A DNA stretch of 47,926 nucleotides. It comes from Chara braunii (lineage: Eukaryota; Streptophyta; Charophyceae; Charales; Characeae). The notes beneath the pieces were generated by a model. The model worked only from the letters and a program-made list of their open reading frames with translations. It was not told the DNA's origin and searched no databases. The position numbers were made by a program, and so were the translations under genes. Numbering within the stretch: position 1 is the stretch's first letter; each line of letters opens with the position of its first letter. Positions 1-10,715 of the stretch are shown piece after piece. Where the stretch lies: NCBI GenBank assembly GCA_003427395.1, contig BFEA01000312.1:81781-129706 (forward strand). The letters are read 5' to 3'.

Positions 1-29
1 TCTCTCTGCCGCGTGCACACGCTATGGCG

Positions 30-31
<2 letters not shown>

Positions 32-80
<49 letters not shown>
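32..80. repeat. (TC)n microsatellite
   Basis: Uninterrupted TC dinucleotide run of about 25 units. Reading frames through it (Ser-Leu repeats) are artefacts. Confidence 0.95.
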
Positions 81-83
<3 letters not shown>

Positions 84-85
84 CG

Positions 86-390
86 TGTGTTCAGTCGATC
101 ACATGAACGTTCGACGCGCAATGCACGACTGTGTCGCGTGCGAACGCTCCCCCCGCTATATATCGCCCTGCGACGAAACGCGGGCCTTTTTTTTCGGGAC
201 CACAACCTCCCGAGAGGCTCCCCTGAACACCGCCGACACTCCAGCGCCCTCAGAGCCACCCCCCAGCCCTGACAGACCCCTGCGCAAACGCGTCAACTGC
301 GTTCAGGGGCGTTCATTGAACGCGCGTTCAAAGCGTTCAAAAACTGAACGCCAAACGCGCGTTCAATGAACACGCGGTAACATAGGTCTT
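86..390. other. GC-rich non-coding stretch with GTTCA/TGAAC words
   Basis: No convincing gene. From about 283 to 376 the sequence repeats GCGTTCA and its complement TGAACGC several times in both orientations. This resembles the subterminal repeat zone of the MITEs elsewhere in the window, but no terminal inverted repeat or target duplication was found here. Confidence 0.4.
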
Positions 391-395
391 CGGAC

Positions 396-692
396 CTTTC
401 ACCACTTCAGTACCATTCAGGTCTAAAAATCCTGAATGGTCCTGAAGTGGTGAAAGCTCCTAAGACCCCCACCTGTTTAGGCAGGCTGCATCCTCAAGTG
501 GTGAAAGGTGGTTTTCATGGTCTTCGGACCTTTCGGACCTTTCACCACTTCAGGACCATTCAGGGTTTTCAGACTGCCCAAAACTCTCACTTGACCACTT
601 CAGGACACCCTTCACCACTTCAGGATGCAGCCTACCTAAACCGGTGGTTTTCAGGGTCTTCGGACCTTTCACCACTTCAGGATTATTCAGGA
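396..692. repeat. Nested fold-back repeat (CACCACTTCAGG family)
   Basis: Arms 396-421 and 431-456 are inverted copies of 26 bp with one mismatch and a 9-base loop. A second inverted pair lies at 471-504 and 612-645. The core word CCTTTCACCACTTCAGGA recurs about six times in both orientations (around 396, 431, 497, 537, 590-620, 665). This is a hairpin-forming non-coding repeat. No gene was seen from 693 to 1226. Confidence 0.8.
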
Positions 693-1226
693 TTTTCAGA
701 CGGCCCAAAACTCTCACTTCAGAATTTTCATTCCTGAATTTTCAGCTACCCGATAACCGCTTGTAAATTGGTGACAGGGAACCCCTATATGCACGAGGGG
801 GTCAAAACCCTCTTAATCTATGAGTGACAAGTGTGACATGCACAACTCACGGCAGTAGGTTAGGGGGTCACATGGTCCTAGGGGTTAGGGGTTAGTCATT
901 GGTCCAGGCCGTTTCAGACCAGAGGTCCGCTAGTTCAATCCAGGGCCTGTTTTAGGATCCATGTTGTTTCAGTTAGAGCCAGCAGCGGTTCAGGCCAAGG
1001 TCCGTCGTTTAGGACCCAGCTTACGCCCTGGTGCCAGTCAGGTGCAGTTTTGCGATCAGATGTTGGCACCAGTCTCGTTTCGTTAGCTACCACTTCCCCT
1101 TCAGATCGTGGGAAAGTTCGACATTGGTAAGGCCAGCCGCTCTTCGGATCAGCGCTATATGTAGCTTGTCCGCCTAGCAGCAAGCAGGTAGTTTATCCAG
1201 GAGCACTGTAGCATTAATCGACAGGG

Positions 1227-1410
1227 TGGGCGCTGTTAGTGAGTTAGTCTACAGCGCTGGGCGCTGTTAGTGAGTAGCGACATCAGTTGAGGAGACCTCG
1301 AGCTTGAGACTGCAGCGAGAGCTGCAGTGGGAGTGGGCGCTGTTAGTGAGTAGCGACATCAGTTGAGGAGACCTCGAGCTTGAGACTGCGGCGAGAGCTG
1401 CAGTGGGAGT
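1227..1410. repeat. 76-bp tandem repeat
   Basis: Two nearly identical 76-bp units, 1259-1334 and 1335-1410, begin with GGGCGCTGTTAGTGAG. They are preceded by a partial unit at 1227. They differ by about one base. The following DNA (1411-1794) shows no supported gene. Confidence 0.9.
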
Positions 1411-1794
1411 AGAGTAGGAGTGGAGGCCAGGGGCTCTTCATCCTCTTCCTGGTACACTAGAGAGAGAGATTTGAGAGTTGAGACTTGATGACATTAGATT
1501 TTGGATCGACATTGGACAGATACATTGGGGGGGACTACTGTGGAAACTTCATGAATGATGATCGAGTTGACAACATCTGCATATCTCCACCTCCTTCGTC
1601 TCTTTCCCCTCCTAATTTGTGGATGTTTGTAGGTCTGGCGCCCTTCGAGTGTTCGAGGCCAGGTCCCCTCTCACCCTGCCGTCAGTCTGAGTCAGTTTGG
1701 TGAGATCGTGGTATAACAGTCTTCCGCTCGGCTATCATTGCTGTATCTCCTTGAGGTCGGTTCTTGGTTCTTATCCATGCCCTATAGGCATGCG

Positions 1795-1830
<36 letters not shown>
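1795..1830. repeat. (CA)n(GA)n microsatellite
   Basis: Short CA run passing directly into a GA run. Confidence 0.9.
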
Positions 1831-2051
1831 TTGTCTGAGACTTGTATAAGACTTGAATATTCAAGTGATTCCCAAAGTTGTCTCATATTTCGTTGGTGTG
1901 CACTTCATGTGTAAAACCTTGTTTGATGAAGCATGACTTCGTGATGTTGTGACACCAGTGTGGAATCATGGGATCATTACACATTTGTTTTTTTTGTAGA
2001 GCTTCTTGTTTATCACCTCATGATATTGTATTGATGGTAATTTGCCCCCTG

Positions 2052-2096
<45 letters not shown>

Positions 2097-2160
2097 TGTG
2101 TGTTTGTGTGTGTGTGCGTGTGTCTGTGTTTGTGTGTGTGTGCGTGTGTGTTTGTGTGGG
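2052..2160. repeat. (TC)n(TG)n compound microsatellite
   Basis: TC run, then TG/TGTG(C/T) runs. Overlapping reading frames on both strands are composed only of the repeat. Confidence 0.95.
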
Positions 2161-2178
2161 CGCGCTGTATAGTGCGGC

Positions 2179-2592
2179 ATGGATGCAGTACCTGAAACGA
2201 GGGCCAAATGGAATATTACAGCTAACTCCAGGCGCTTGCAACGCAGGCTTCTAGATGTTCAACCTGTCATATCTGAACACGATCTCAAACATGCTCATTT
2301 GCAACATGGCTCGTCCAACTGCTCGCGAGATGGTGGCAAAATGTGTGAAGAAAAAAGGTTTGGAAAAAATGCAAGTTTATCAGATCGCAATAGGGTCAGG
2401 CATGATCTTGGAAACCCTGATAAAGTAGAGAAGAGGAAGGACGATGTGCAGCAGCAGATGCCTGAACAGAAAGGAGAAAAAATAGCAGAAGGGATGAGAG
2501 TTAAACTCCGCCCAGATCCAGACGGTGAGGAGGTGGGTGATCAACAGACCAAAGTTGGTGGCGAGAAACAGAGTTCTATCCAGAAGGATTGA
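2179..2592 (+). CDS. Hypothetical charged protein or exon
   Basis: A 137-aa reading frame that is not repetitive and is rich in Lys, Asp, Glu and Gln. The second half is strongly hydrophilic, with KRKDDVQQQ-like stretches typical of disordered or coiled regions. No family was recognised. The first residues follow directly on the microsatellite, so the start is uncertain and it may be an exon of a longer gene. It ends just before a - strand transposon-type relic. It could also be a chance open frame. Confidence 0.3.
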   Translation: MDAVPETRAKWNITANSRRLQRRLLDVQPVISEHDLKHAHLQHGSSNCSRDGGKMCEEKRFGKNASLSDRNRVRHDLGNPDKVEKRKDDVQQQMPEQKGEKIAEGMRVKLRPDPDGEEVGDQQTKVGGEKQSSIQKD

Positions 2593-4287
2593 GTAAAGTC
2601 AGAAGTTGACAATATCGAGGAACAACAAAATGAGACACAAGTGAGCATTCATGGTATGATATATGCATCCAGTCAGTGTTTATGGTGATTTTCATCGAAA
2701 TCCTTACGGTCACGAAGGCGAAGGGCGTTATCTCTGGCTTGTCTAAGGCGGACGCACTCGCCACACTTTGTGAATGAGTTGGATTTGGCAAGGTCGGCAT
2801 GCCATAAGTACCTCCTCCATATGGAGTAGAAGACTTGCTCCGAAACGACGTTCTGACCCGCTACTTGCAAGTTCGCCTTGATGGACTCGTAGACAAGGGG
2901 CTTCGTAAAATACGCATGGAGCCTGACTTTAGGTCTCTGCGAGGTCCCCCTCACAACCATGTCGTTAGGCGTAGTATCTCCATGTTCTTCCACGAACCTT
3001 CTCACACGAGCCAGCATGGTCACATACTCCGGTCTCGGGTTCAACAATCCCCATCAACCATGTCGGCCACGGATTAACCTGTCTGACTTGCACTTGCTAT
3101 AACGACGGTATGTGTTTCGACATATCCTAATTATTTTACACCAACCGGCGATGCACTCATGACGCTTGCACTGCACTGGTTGGACTTTTTCCATACCACC
3201 ATCGAGGACAGTGAAATTGTCCAGGGTTTGCATCCACCACTCGACCCTCTTTTCGAGGGACATTTCATAATAAGCTTCGCGCACTGGTTTGATATCGTCA
3301 ATGGTTAAGACCCGAAGACACTTGTTCTTACAACATTTGTGCGCTGGGACGAGTGCAATGTTAGTTTCATTCAATCGACATTTGGCCCTCTTCGAATGTT
3401 CTGACTTTCTAATGGCCTATTTTTTCGATTATATATTCTCCTTTGTCCAGGTAGGGAATGAGACGAAACCTGACGAACCGCTTCGGGAGTTCGAGGATGA
3501 GTCATAGACGGGGATCGCTGCGCTGCATCCAAAAAATCAGATTTGCCCGTGGGAGTGATCCTCGACAAATCAGACCGGGAGGACTCAGACAAACTTCAGA
3601 AATCCGTGTTTACAAAACCAATCTGCCAATTTTTCGTCGCACCCGTGGCTGGCATCGATAGAGCACGTACGTGGACCTGCGAACTCAACAAACCTAGGGG
3701 ACAGTCAATTTTCTTGACTCACTTGCAATTGTCTTACCTGCATCGACACTTTCACACGGACGTTCCATTGCCTATTCCCGGTCAGACTCGTTTCTATAGG
3801 ACGTATCGGACTGTTTCCGATCAGACCCGTTTTTATCGGGTGTACGACAGAAGTCCGTATCCACCAACGATCGACTATAGTCAAATGCTAGGGGTTGGGT
3901 AACTTCAATGCTTTCACACAGCCGACTGGTTGTCCGCACGACATCTGATCCAGTCGTTTTGGACACAACACAAAAATCTGTGTCCATGAATATCAATCCA
4001 CCGGGAATCGGCTGTATATCCCGATCACTCTCACTATCGAGAATTAACGTTGTAGATATGCGCTGGCCATCGGGGGTAAAGCGAACAATACGACGCCGAC
4101 GGGACGTCGTAGAGAAGCCCCAACAATTTGTCGGGGTCAACATAGAGAACTCCCTTTTCAAATCACGAGGCCGTTCACAGGGAGCTTCCGGGCTACTGTC
4201 ACAAGAACTACGTTCTCGAACATCGTCTTCTCCGGGTTGTCAAGACGGTGGCGGTGGCGTGACGTAGGGGACGGTTTGGACACTCAT
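2580..4287 (-). pseudogene. Broken transposon-type gene with Cys cluster
   Basis: Consecutive - strand pieces in different frames look like one decayed or intron-split gene. A start codon at 4287 gives a frame beginning MSVQTVPYVTPPPPS, then a TGA at 4242-4240, then a Ser/Arg/Asp-rich disordered segment to 3772. Further pieces lie at 3592-3371, 3374-3054 (Cys cluster CCKNKCL, later CKRHECIAGWCK) and 3047-2673 (ending with a FTKCGECVRLR motif). A Cys-rich N-terminus followed much later by a KCxxC motif resembles poorly named families of DDE-type transposon proteins. That assignment is an inference. No catalytic DDE triad was located. Exact exon limits cannot be set by eye. Confidence 0.4.
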
Positions 4288-4459
4288 TTGAAGACACGAC
4301 TCGCACGAAAACTTTACAACAAAAAAATCACGTCAACGTATAACGAAGTCAGGGAAAGAAACAAGAGTGAGCAAACTCGCATTTCTAATATTTATCACAA
4401 AACAATGACACAACAGTATTTGAATCCATTTCTTCTTCTTGGGCTCGTGTAATCTATAT

Positions 4460-5560
4460 CTGTGCGAGTTTATTCGCTCTTTAATTAACCAGGGACGTTG
4501 TGGCACTTCCAGACCCTGATTTAAAGGTCAACTGGTCTCACAAGTCCGAGTCCTCTCCCACTCGTTTTCGTGTGCGAGTTGAAGAACTCCTGTTCCGTAT
4601 TGTTAGTTTAACGCGCAAGCGGTTTGGATTAGTCCGAGTGAACTCGCACTTTCTTCCCGGTGCAAGTTGATTGTCACTCCTGACGGAGGAGGTCCTGTTT
4701 ATGCAAGAATATAAGTGCGAGTTGACTCGAACTTATTGACCATACAATACGAAACAGGTCCGTGGTAGGTTCACCAACGAATCGACTAGCACATAGAATA
4801 AGGGGCGTACTTGCATTCTGGCGAGAGTACAACTGCGCGTCATTCCAGACATTGATTCACCATACACTAAAATTTAAGACCGAATAGACTCGCACATAGA
4901 GTACGGATGGTTTGTCGCATTTAGGCCAGGTTGACTCGGACATATGCATGATACAGCGAGAAATAGATTCGTGGTTGGTTCAGCACCAAATAGACTCGCA
5001 CATTGAATGCGTAGCATTGAGATCATTTCGGCGAGAGTACAAGTGCGAGTTGATCCGGACATTCACCATACAGTAAGAAATAAGATTCCTGGTTGGTTCA
5101 AAATCGAGCAAATTCGCACGTACAAAAGTCCGTTGTATTTAGGGGAGATCACAAGTGCGAGCTGACTCAGACTTATGCCATGTAGAATTGGAAATAGATT
5201 CCTGGTTGGTTCAGCAGCAAATAAACTCGAACATTGAATGCAAGTGCGAGTAGATTCGGATTTATTCGCCGTGCAGTAAGAAATTACGTTGGTGGTTGGT
5301 TCAAGAGCGAATAGATTCGCACTTCAACTGAGTATTTCCATTGTATAGTAAGAAATTCAGGGGCCTGGTTGGTTGAAGACCGAATAAATTCGCACTTGAA
5401 ATGAGCATTTCGGTTTCGAGACTGAGAGTGCAAGTGCGAGTTTATTCAGACTTATTCCCTGTATAATAAGAAATTAGTTTCCCAGTTGGTTCAAGAGCGA
5501 GTAAATTCGCATATAGAAAAGGACTTCCTTTTGTTTTGGCCGAGACGAAGCGCGAGTTTA
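4460..5560. repeat. Degenerate ~115-bp tandem repeat with GTGCGAGT words
   Basis: The landmark GGTTGGTTCA recurs near 4764, 4973, 5091, 5204, 5294, 5367 and 5484, at spacings from about 73 to 209 bp. Between landmarks, GTGCGAGTTNATTCG and its inverted form AATAGACTCGCAC alternate. Examples are 4462-4479, 4632-4649 and 4715-4732. Units are strongly diverged. No coding frame was found in 4290-5600. Confidence 0.75.
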
Positions 5561-5734
5561 CTCGGACTTGTTCACCACATTCATTTCGAGTTCGAAACCG
5601 CTGGCGTATCCGTCAAGCATTCTTGTACGTAGGCAACTTCAATCCACGAATCTCACAACTGCAAACATATCTGAAAATTATGTAGTTTATAGGCAACTCC
5701 ATGCATATCCGGCTGCAATGTCGGTGTGTCGTTC

Positions 5735-6455
5735 CAGAATCGTCTAAGTTATGTTTATTTAGATGTAATGCATCAGGGATTAGTTCAAAATTAGCTTAAT
5801 ACATCGTGTTAAATGCATTGAGCTTGTTTCGTGCGATTCGACTATGATGGGCGGCTACACCGATGGCGGACTACAACGACAATACAATAGGTCGATTGGT
5901 CAGCAATGGCGCATAGATCGAGACAGATGGAGATAGATGGAGAAAGGTGGCGCAGCGATGGGGATGGATGCACAAAGATGGCACGGCGATAGAGAGAGAT
6001 CGTGAAACGATGGAGAGAGATCGCGCACCGATGGAAAGAGATGGCGCACCAATGGAGAAAGATGGCGTGCCAATCGAGAGAGCAGGCGCAACGATGGTTA
6101 GCGATGACGCACATATGCAGAAATCTGGTGCGGCGATGGTTAGTGATGGAGAACGATGGTCAGCGATGGCGAGCCGACGGAGAGATCTGGTGCAGCGATG
6201 GTTAGCGATGGCACAACGATGAAGATAGATGGCGCAGGAGCGCCGCATATCTCACTATTGACCTAGACAACATCATTTAAAGGCTAACTAATGTTTTAGA
6301 TATAATGCATCTGACATCAGTTCAAAATTAGCTTAATCAAAGTTATATCCATCGTGTTAATCCTTCATTACGTATAGCTGACGCTTGTTTCGTGCGATTC
6401 CACAATGATGGGCGACTGCACTTACGGCGGACTACAGCGATAATACAATGCCGAT
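5735..6455. repeat. ~555-bp duplicated unit
   Basis: A block of about 140 bp at 5750-5890 (containing AGTTCAAAATTAGCTTAAT and CTTGTTTCGTGCGATTC) recurs at 6297-6450. The two copies flank a first minisatellite tract, so a larger unit was duplicated. Confidence 0.75.
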
Positions 6456-7060
6456 GGAAAGTGATCACGCGGGGGTGGAGAGGGAATTCGCAGCGATGAG
6501 AAATCCCGCAGCGATGGAGACGAGATCGAGCAAGAGTTATGGAGAGAGATCGCAGCGATGGAGAGAGATCTCAGCGATGGAGAGAGTCCGCGATGGACAT
6601 GGATAGGGAACGCGCAGAGGGTCCAGCGAGATCACGCAAGAGCGATGGAGAGAGATGACGCAACGATGGAGAGAGATCACTCAGGAGTAATGAAGAGAGA
6701 TCGCGCAAATTAGAGAGAGTCCATGATGGAGAAAGATGGCGCAGCGATGGAGAGAGATGGCGCAGGATATGGCCCAGCTCTGCGATGGCAGCGATAGCGA
6801 TGGCTAACGTTGCGATGGCAGCGATAGCGATGGCCAACGTTGCGATGGCAGGGATAGCGATGGAGAGAGATGTCACGACAACGGAATGGATAACGATGGC
6901 CAGCGCTGCGATGGTACCGATAGCGATGGCGAGCGCTGCGATGGTGGCGATAGTGATAATAATTGCCAGCACTGCAATGAAGGATATAGATGTGCGCAGC
7001 GATGGTGATGAGCTAAGCGTATCAACGGCTGTGGCGATGGCGAGCGCGGGAATGGACGCG
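5890..7060. repeat. GCGATGG/GAGAGAT minisatellite
   Basis: Long imperfect array of GATGGCGCAGCGATGGAGAG-like words of roughly 15-21 bp. At 6780-6960 it becomes GCGATGGCAGCGATAGCGAT-like units. Open frames on both strands (Ser/Leu/His-rich or Ala/Met/Ile-rich) are products of the repeat, not evidence of genes. The flank 7060-7550 holds a few GCGCAACGAACCG words and no supported gene. Confidence 0.85.
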
Positions 7061-7556
7061 ATTCCGTTTGCAAGCGCAGCGTTGGTTCAACATGGAGCGA
7101 TTGCGGAGGTTTCGCTATCCAACGCCGTGACATTTGAAAAATGTCACAATGTCTGCCAGACCATATTTTGTCGGTGACCTTGGCGCGCAACGAACCGCCT
7201 CGCTGGGGTTTCGGGAGCGTTCGGAATTGTGCCTCGGCGCGCAACGGACCGTCTCGCCTGGTGTCAGCGCGCAACGAACGGTTGCGGTGCGATTACTGCG
7301 CCTGACCTCGGGGGGTAACGAAGCTCCACTTTGTACGTCGGATCATGACGATCGACGACCGAGACTACGACAACGAAAATGACCTAGACTGTCCCTTGCT
7401 TTCTGGAAAGGTCATATCCATGCATGCCGGAGTTGGCGGAGAATTTGGGGCCTCTGACATGCTAGTGGCTTCATTGATCTGCGCCTTTGAATTTCGTAGA
7501 TCGACGAGCAGCAATTTACGATACCTCTGAGTTTTCGAGTCCTAACCTGTCCTTAC

Positions 7557-7612
7557 CGTTTTATAGGCCCTAGCGTCTTATAGGCCCTAACGTCGTATTG
7601 GCCCTGGCGTGC
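7557..7612. repeat. Short TATAGGCCCTA(A/G)CGTC tandem repeat
   Basis: Three imperfect 17-18-bp units at 7560-7612. Confidence 0.7.
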
Positions 7613-7708
7613 GATAGGCGAACAACCGCCGAATCGAAACGCCCTCTCCGCACCCTCCTTGGTCCCGATGCGAGGCCTGCTGCTGGAGAGTTCCTCTGGG
7701 CGGAAAAG

Positions 7709-7716
7709 TATAAAAG
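7709..7716 (+). promoter_or_regulatory. Possible TATA box
   Basis: TATAAAAG in a GC-rich context, followed about 15-30 bp later by a pyrimidine-rich stretch that could hold a transcription start. It is the best core-promoter-like match seen upstream of the open frame at 9391, but 1.7 kb away, so the link is speculative. Confidence 0.3.
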
Positions 7717-7754
7717 GCATTGCCGCCCTCGTTGTATCCCTTTTGTTGTCTGCC

Positions 7755-8215
7755 AGCTCCACAGGTCAAGTCGCGCTATCGCTACTGCGCGCGTGTTGAT
7801 ATCTTGTCTTCACCCACCACGTTCTTCCGCCATAGACGGTTCGTTCTTCGTAGCGTAACTTCCGTTCACCATAGTCGGCTCGCTTTTCGTAACTCGATTT
7901 CCCTCGGCCATAGCGGGTTCGCTCGTCGTACGTCCATATCCGTCCGACGTTCGTCGTTCACAGAACGTCGCACGAAGGTGAAATGTTATTTTAGTTGTTC
8001 CAACTGTGTCAGATGTCCGAACAGATTCTCAGATGCCCTGTCTGCGCCGCATGTTGAAGCCCGAATCAATTCCCGGTTTTGTTGTTTCGTAGCTCCACAG
8101 GTCAAGTCGCGCTATCGGCACCGCCCGCGTTGTGATATGATATTTTCTTCACCCTCCACCTCTGTCCGCCATAGCCGATCCGCGCTTCGGAGCTCGATTT
8201 CCTTTCATCGAAGTT
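7755..8215. repeat. 336-bp direct duplication
   Basis: AGCTCCACAGGTCAAGTCGC occurs at 7755 and again at 8091. The following 120 bp or so are similar in both copies. The intervening DNA contains CGCCATAG(A/C)CGGTTCG-type short repeats. Confidence 0.8.
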
Positions 8216-8332
8216 GAACCTGCACGCTACAAAGCTGCCAGGATATTGTTTGTGTATATATATATATAGCAACACACACTCGTTAGTGCCCTTGTTGAAC
8301 GACGAATCAATTCCCGATTTCCGTTCACGTGT

Positions 8333-8368
8333 CCCGTGTGAGGTCGCCGACCAGGGCTATATATATAC

Positions 8369-8414
<46 letters not shown>

Positions 8415-8450
8415 GTATATATATAGCCCTGGTCGGCGACCTCACACGGG
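8333..8450. repeat. Perfect 118-bp palindrome with (AT)n core
   Basis: The left arm starts CCCGTGTGAGGTCGCCGACC and the right arm ends with its exact reverse complement at 8450. The middle is ATATAC/ATATGTAT repeats centred near 8391. No spacer or mismatch was found by eye. It can extrude as a cruciform or hairpin. Confidence 0.95.
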
Positions 8451-8508
8451 ATATATATACACGTATGTATAAACACAGGCACTCAACTCTCTCTCTCTTT
8501 ATAAGGTC

Positions 8509-9296
8509 GAATTAATTCGCAGTTTCTGTTAAATATAGAATGCATATATATACGATATATATATATATACATATATATATATATGTACAACCACTCGTCC
8601 GTACCGCTTCTATAAGGCCGAATTAATCCGCAGTTTCTTTTCTTTCGTGCAGCTCCTATAAGGCTGAGTTAGCTCGCACTTTGCGACCGACAATGTTGTA
8701 GGAGTTGTCGCCCTTCGTATCCAGAACTCCGAGTTCGTTCGCATTTTGTCGACACCTAGTGGGATATGGTTTAAGTCTTCGTTTCCAAAATTTCAGATTA
8801 CACGCCTCTTTCCTAAAAGCAGGCTCTTCATTTCCAGAAGATAAGACGCCTCTTTCCCGAAAGTAGGCTCTTCATTTCCAGAACTGCGAGTTGTTGCCCT
8901 TCGTATCCAGAACTCCGAGTCAGTTCGCATTTTTTGGACACACGTGTTGAACGTGTTTCATGTCTTCATTTCGACAACTCGGAGTTAGTTCGCACTTCTT
9001 CAAGATAAGCCGCGCGAGTTCCTCGTTTCCGGAACTGCGAGTTGGAATTGTTGTATTTTTTCCATAATTGCGAGTTAGTTCGCACTCGTCGGTGACCATG
9101 CGGTACGTCTTGTAGAGGTCTTCATCTCCACAACTTCAAGTTAGTTCGCACTTTCACCAAGATAAGCCGCATCTTTCTTCATCTACAGGATTACGATTTG
9201 TTTCGCACTCTGTCCACGGAGTTGTTTTCTTTCCTCCCAACTCACTCCGCCACAGTAGCATTGTCTTCGTTCCCACAACTCCGAGTTAGTTCGTAG
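8509..9296. repeat. Array of GAGTTAGTTCGCAC words
   Basis: Ten copies of a 14-bp word (consensus GAGTTAGTTCGCAC) all in the same orientation, near 8509, 8620, 8666, 8731, 8917, 8982, 9072, 9139, 9195 and 9283, at irregular spacing of 45-186 bp. A 43-bp direct repeat (CGCCTCTTTCC...TTCATTTCCAGAA) lies at 8800-8885. (AT)n runs occur at 8546-8585. The array ends about 95 bp before the open frame at 9391. Confidence 0.8.
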
Positions 9297-9390
9297 TTTG
9301 TCGTTGTACTCTTAGGAAAACCTTGTGGCTTTCTCCCAGTCATCCGGTTTAGTCTAGGCGCGGGAGTATTGGTCTCAGGTTGGGAGTAAA

Positions 9391-9954
9391 ATGGCATCAG
9401 TGAAGAACACATCCACAAGCGCTGGGCCGTCCGCCCCCGGGGAGGGACGACCTCTTCAGCAATGTACTCCTCAGTATTTCCATACGAGGGATGCACAATG
9501 GTTTTTGGACTTCGTTGTCGAGGGGAGTCTTGTTGGGCCAGCTGTTTTCATGCGACCCGCTTGCTTTCAAAACACTGAGGGAGCAGTCGACGTTCATCCT
9601 CTCGGTACCATCGTTTCGTTCAACAAACAATCTAGAGGTCTGCTCAAGTTGCACACTAACACCTTATACGACCACTGCAGACTGCCTTACAAAGGTGTTA
9701 AGGGTGTGATAGTGCTGATCAAGAGTTTCGCGGGGTACGGCTCGAACATGCTACTTTGTCGTCACTTCAAAGGGTTTTACGATGGCAAAAGCAGGCGTCT
9801 TCCACCGACAGTGGAATATCTCGATCTTGCGCTGAAGGTGTCAAAAGACCGTCCGGTTCTTCCGCGAGAATATGTTTTCCGGCTTCTGTCAGCCCATGAG
9901 GGGTCGTCCAACTTGGCTCAAGAAACCCCTGTGACACCAGCCCCACGACACTGA
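9391..9954 (+). CDS. Unknown 187-aa protein
   Basis: A clean, compositionally balanced reading frame with a favourable start context (AAAATGG). Residues 1-25 are Ser/Pro/Gly-rich and probably disordered. Residues 30-155 have the alternating hydrophobic pattern of a folded domain, with aromatic-rich segments (QYFHTRDAQWFLDFVVEG) and a basic patch (CRHFKGFYDGKSRRLPP). I do not recognise the family. It lies between an array of 14-bp words upstream and a retrotransposon gag 42 bp downstream in another frame. It may therefore be a host exon, or an accessory frame of the retroelement. No membrane segment or signal peptide is evident. Confidence 0.5.
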   Translation: MASVKNTSTSAGPSAPGEGRPLQQCTPQYFHTRDAQWFLDFVVEGSLVGPAVFMRPACFQNTEGAVDVHPLGTIVSFNKQSRGLLKLHTNTLYDHCRLPYKGVKGVIVLIKSFAGYGSNMLLCRHFKGFYDGKSRRLPPTVEYLDLALKVSKDRPVLPREYVFRLLSAHEGSSNLAQETPVTPAPRH

Positions 9955-9995
9955 GGGTCAAGGCAAGGGGCACGCTGTCGGACAAGCAACAACTT

Positions 9996-10575
9996 ATGCA
10001 CCTTCTATCTTATTGTGACACTGACTCGAGGTTGGTTGTTCTGGAACTGATGGAAGAGGCCACTACATGGGAAGAGGTGAAAGAAAGAATGAAAAGAGAA
10101 TTTGAGAAAGACTCTGTTCTAACTACTACCAAAGATCTCCTCAACATCAGAAGAGCTAAATATGATACTTTCAATGTTTTCCTCCAGACTTTTATCAGAA
10201 CGGTCAGAAGAATTTCATACTTGAATGAGGCTTAGAGATGTCATATTTTCCTGACTAATTTTAATGATAACGAAAGGCAGGCTGTTCTTCATCAAGCTCA
10301 ACACTATCCTCTCAGATGAGATGAAATGGTTGCAATTGTCAAGACTCTACCTACGGTTTCTCACAAGAAATGGTCACTGGATCAGATCAGTACATTGGCC
10401 AAAGACTGGAAGACTGAGAATGGTATGAACATAGGGAATAATCTGAGTGCTGAAAATATTATTCAAAGAGTCATGACTAACTATATGCCTGCAAACCATG
10501 TTGTGGATGACAGAGGAAAGAAGAAAGTTGAAAGTGAAGAGGAAGATGCTGATGAGAGCTACGGTGAAAATGAAG
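9996..10575 (+). pseudogene. Retrotransposon gag (broken)
   Basis: One frame reads a gag-like domain: LMEEATTWEEVKERMKREF, then a heptad-like helical segment and LTNFNDNERQAVL, as in gag proteins of Ty3-type elements. It is interrupted by a TAG at 10233-10235 and a TGA just before 10326. The frame then runs to an acidic/basic tail ([18 protein letters not shown]) near 10575. There it passes without a stop into mitochondrial nad5 sequence, so the end is an insertion or recombination junction. The likely continuation (protease) is at 19208-19985. Confidence 0.6.
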
Positions 10576-10577
10576 AT

Positions 10578-10715
10578 TTCATAGTTAAATCATTTTTACG
10601 TTTTGGGTATGAAGTTTTTTTGAAAACTTTAGACAAAGATGTTATTTCCATTTTGGGTCCCTATGGAACTTCCACCACATTTCAAAAATTAGCAAACAAC
10701 CTCAGGACACGAAGT
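10578..10715 (+). pseudogene. nad5: nad5 C-terminal fragment (NUMT)
   Basis: The translated segment includes [14 protein letters not shown] and [19 protein letters not shown], the conserved C-terminal region of plant NADH dehydrogenase subunit 5 (complex I, inner mitochondrial membrane). It is joined in frame to retrotransposon gag upstream and runs into unrelated sequence downstream. Confidence 0.85.

Noticed and set aside
5842-7274. Several long Ser/Leu/His- or Ala/Met-rich frames
   Set aside because: They are translations of the minisatellite and occur in several frames at once.
4460-9296. CRISPR array
   Set aside because: Repeat words are short, degenerate and irregularly spaced, and the context is eukaryotic.
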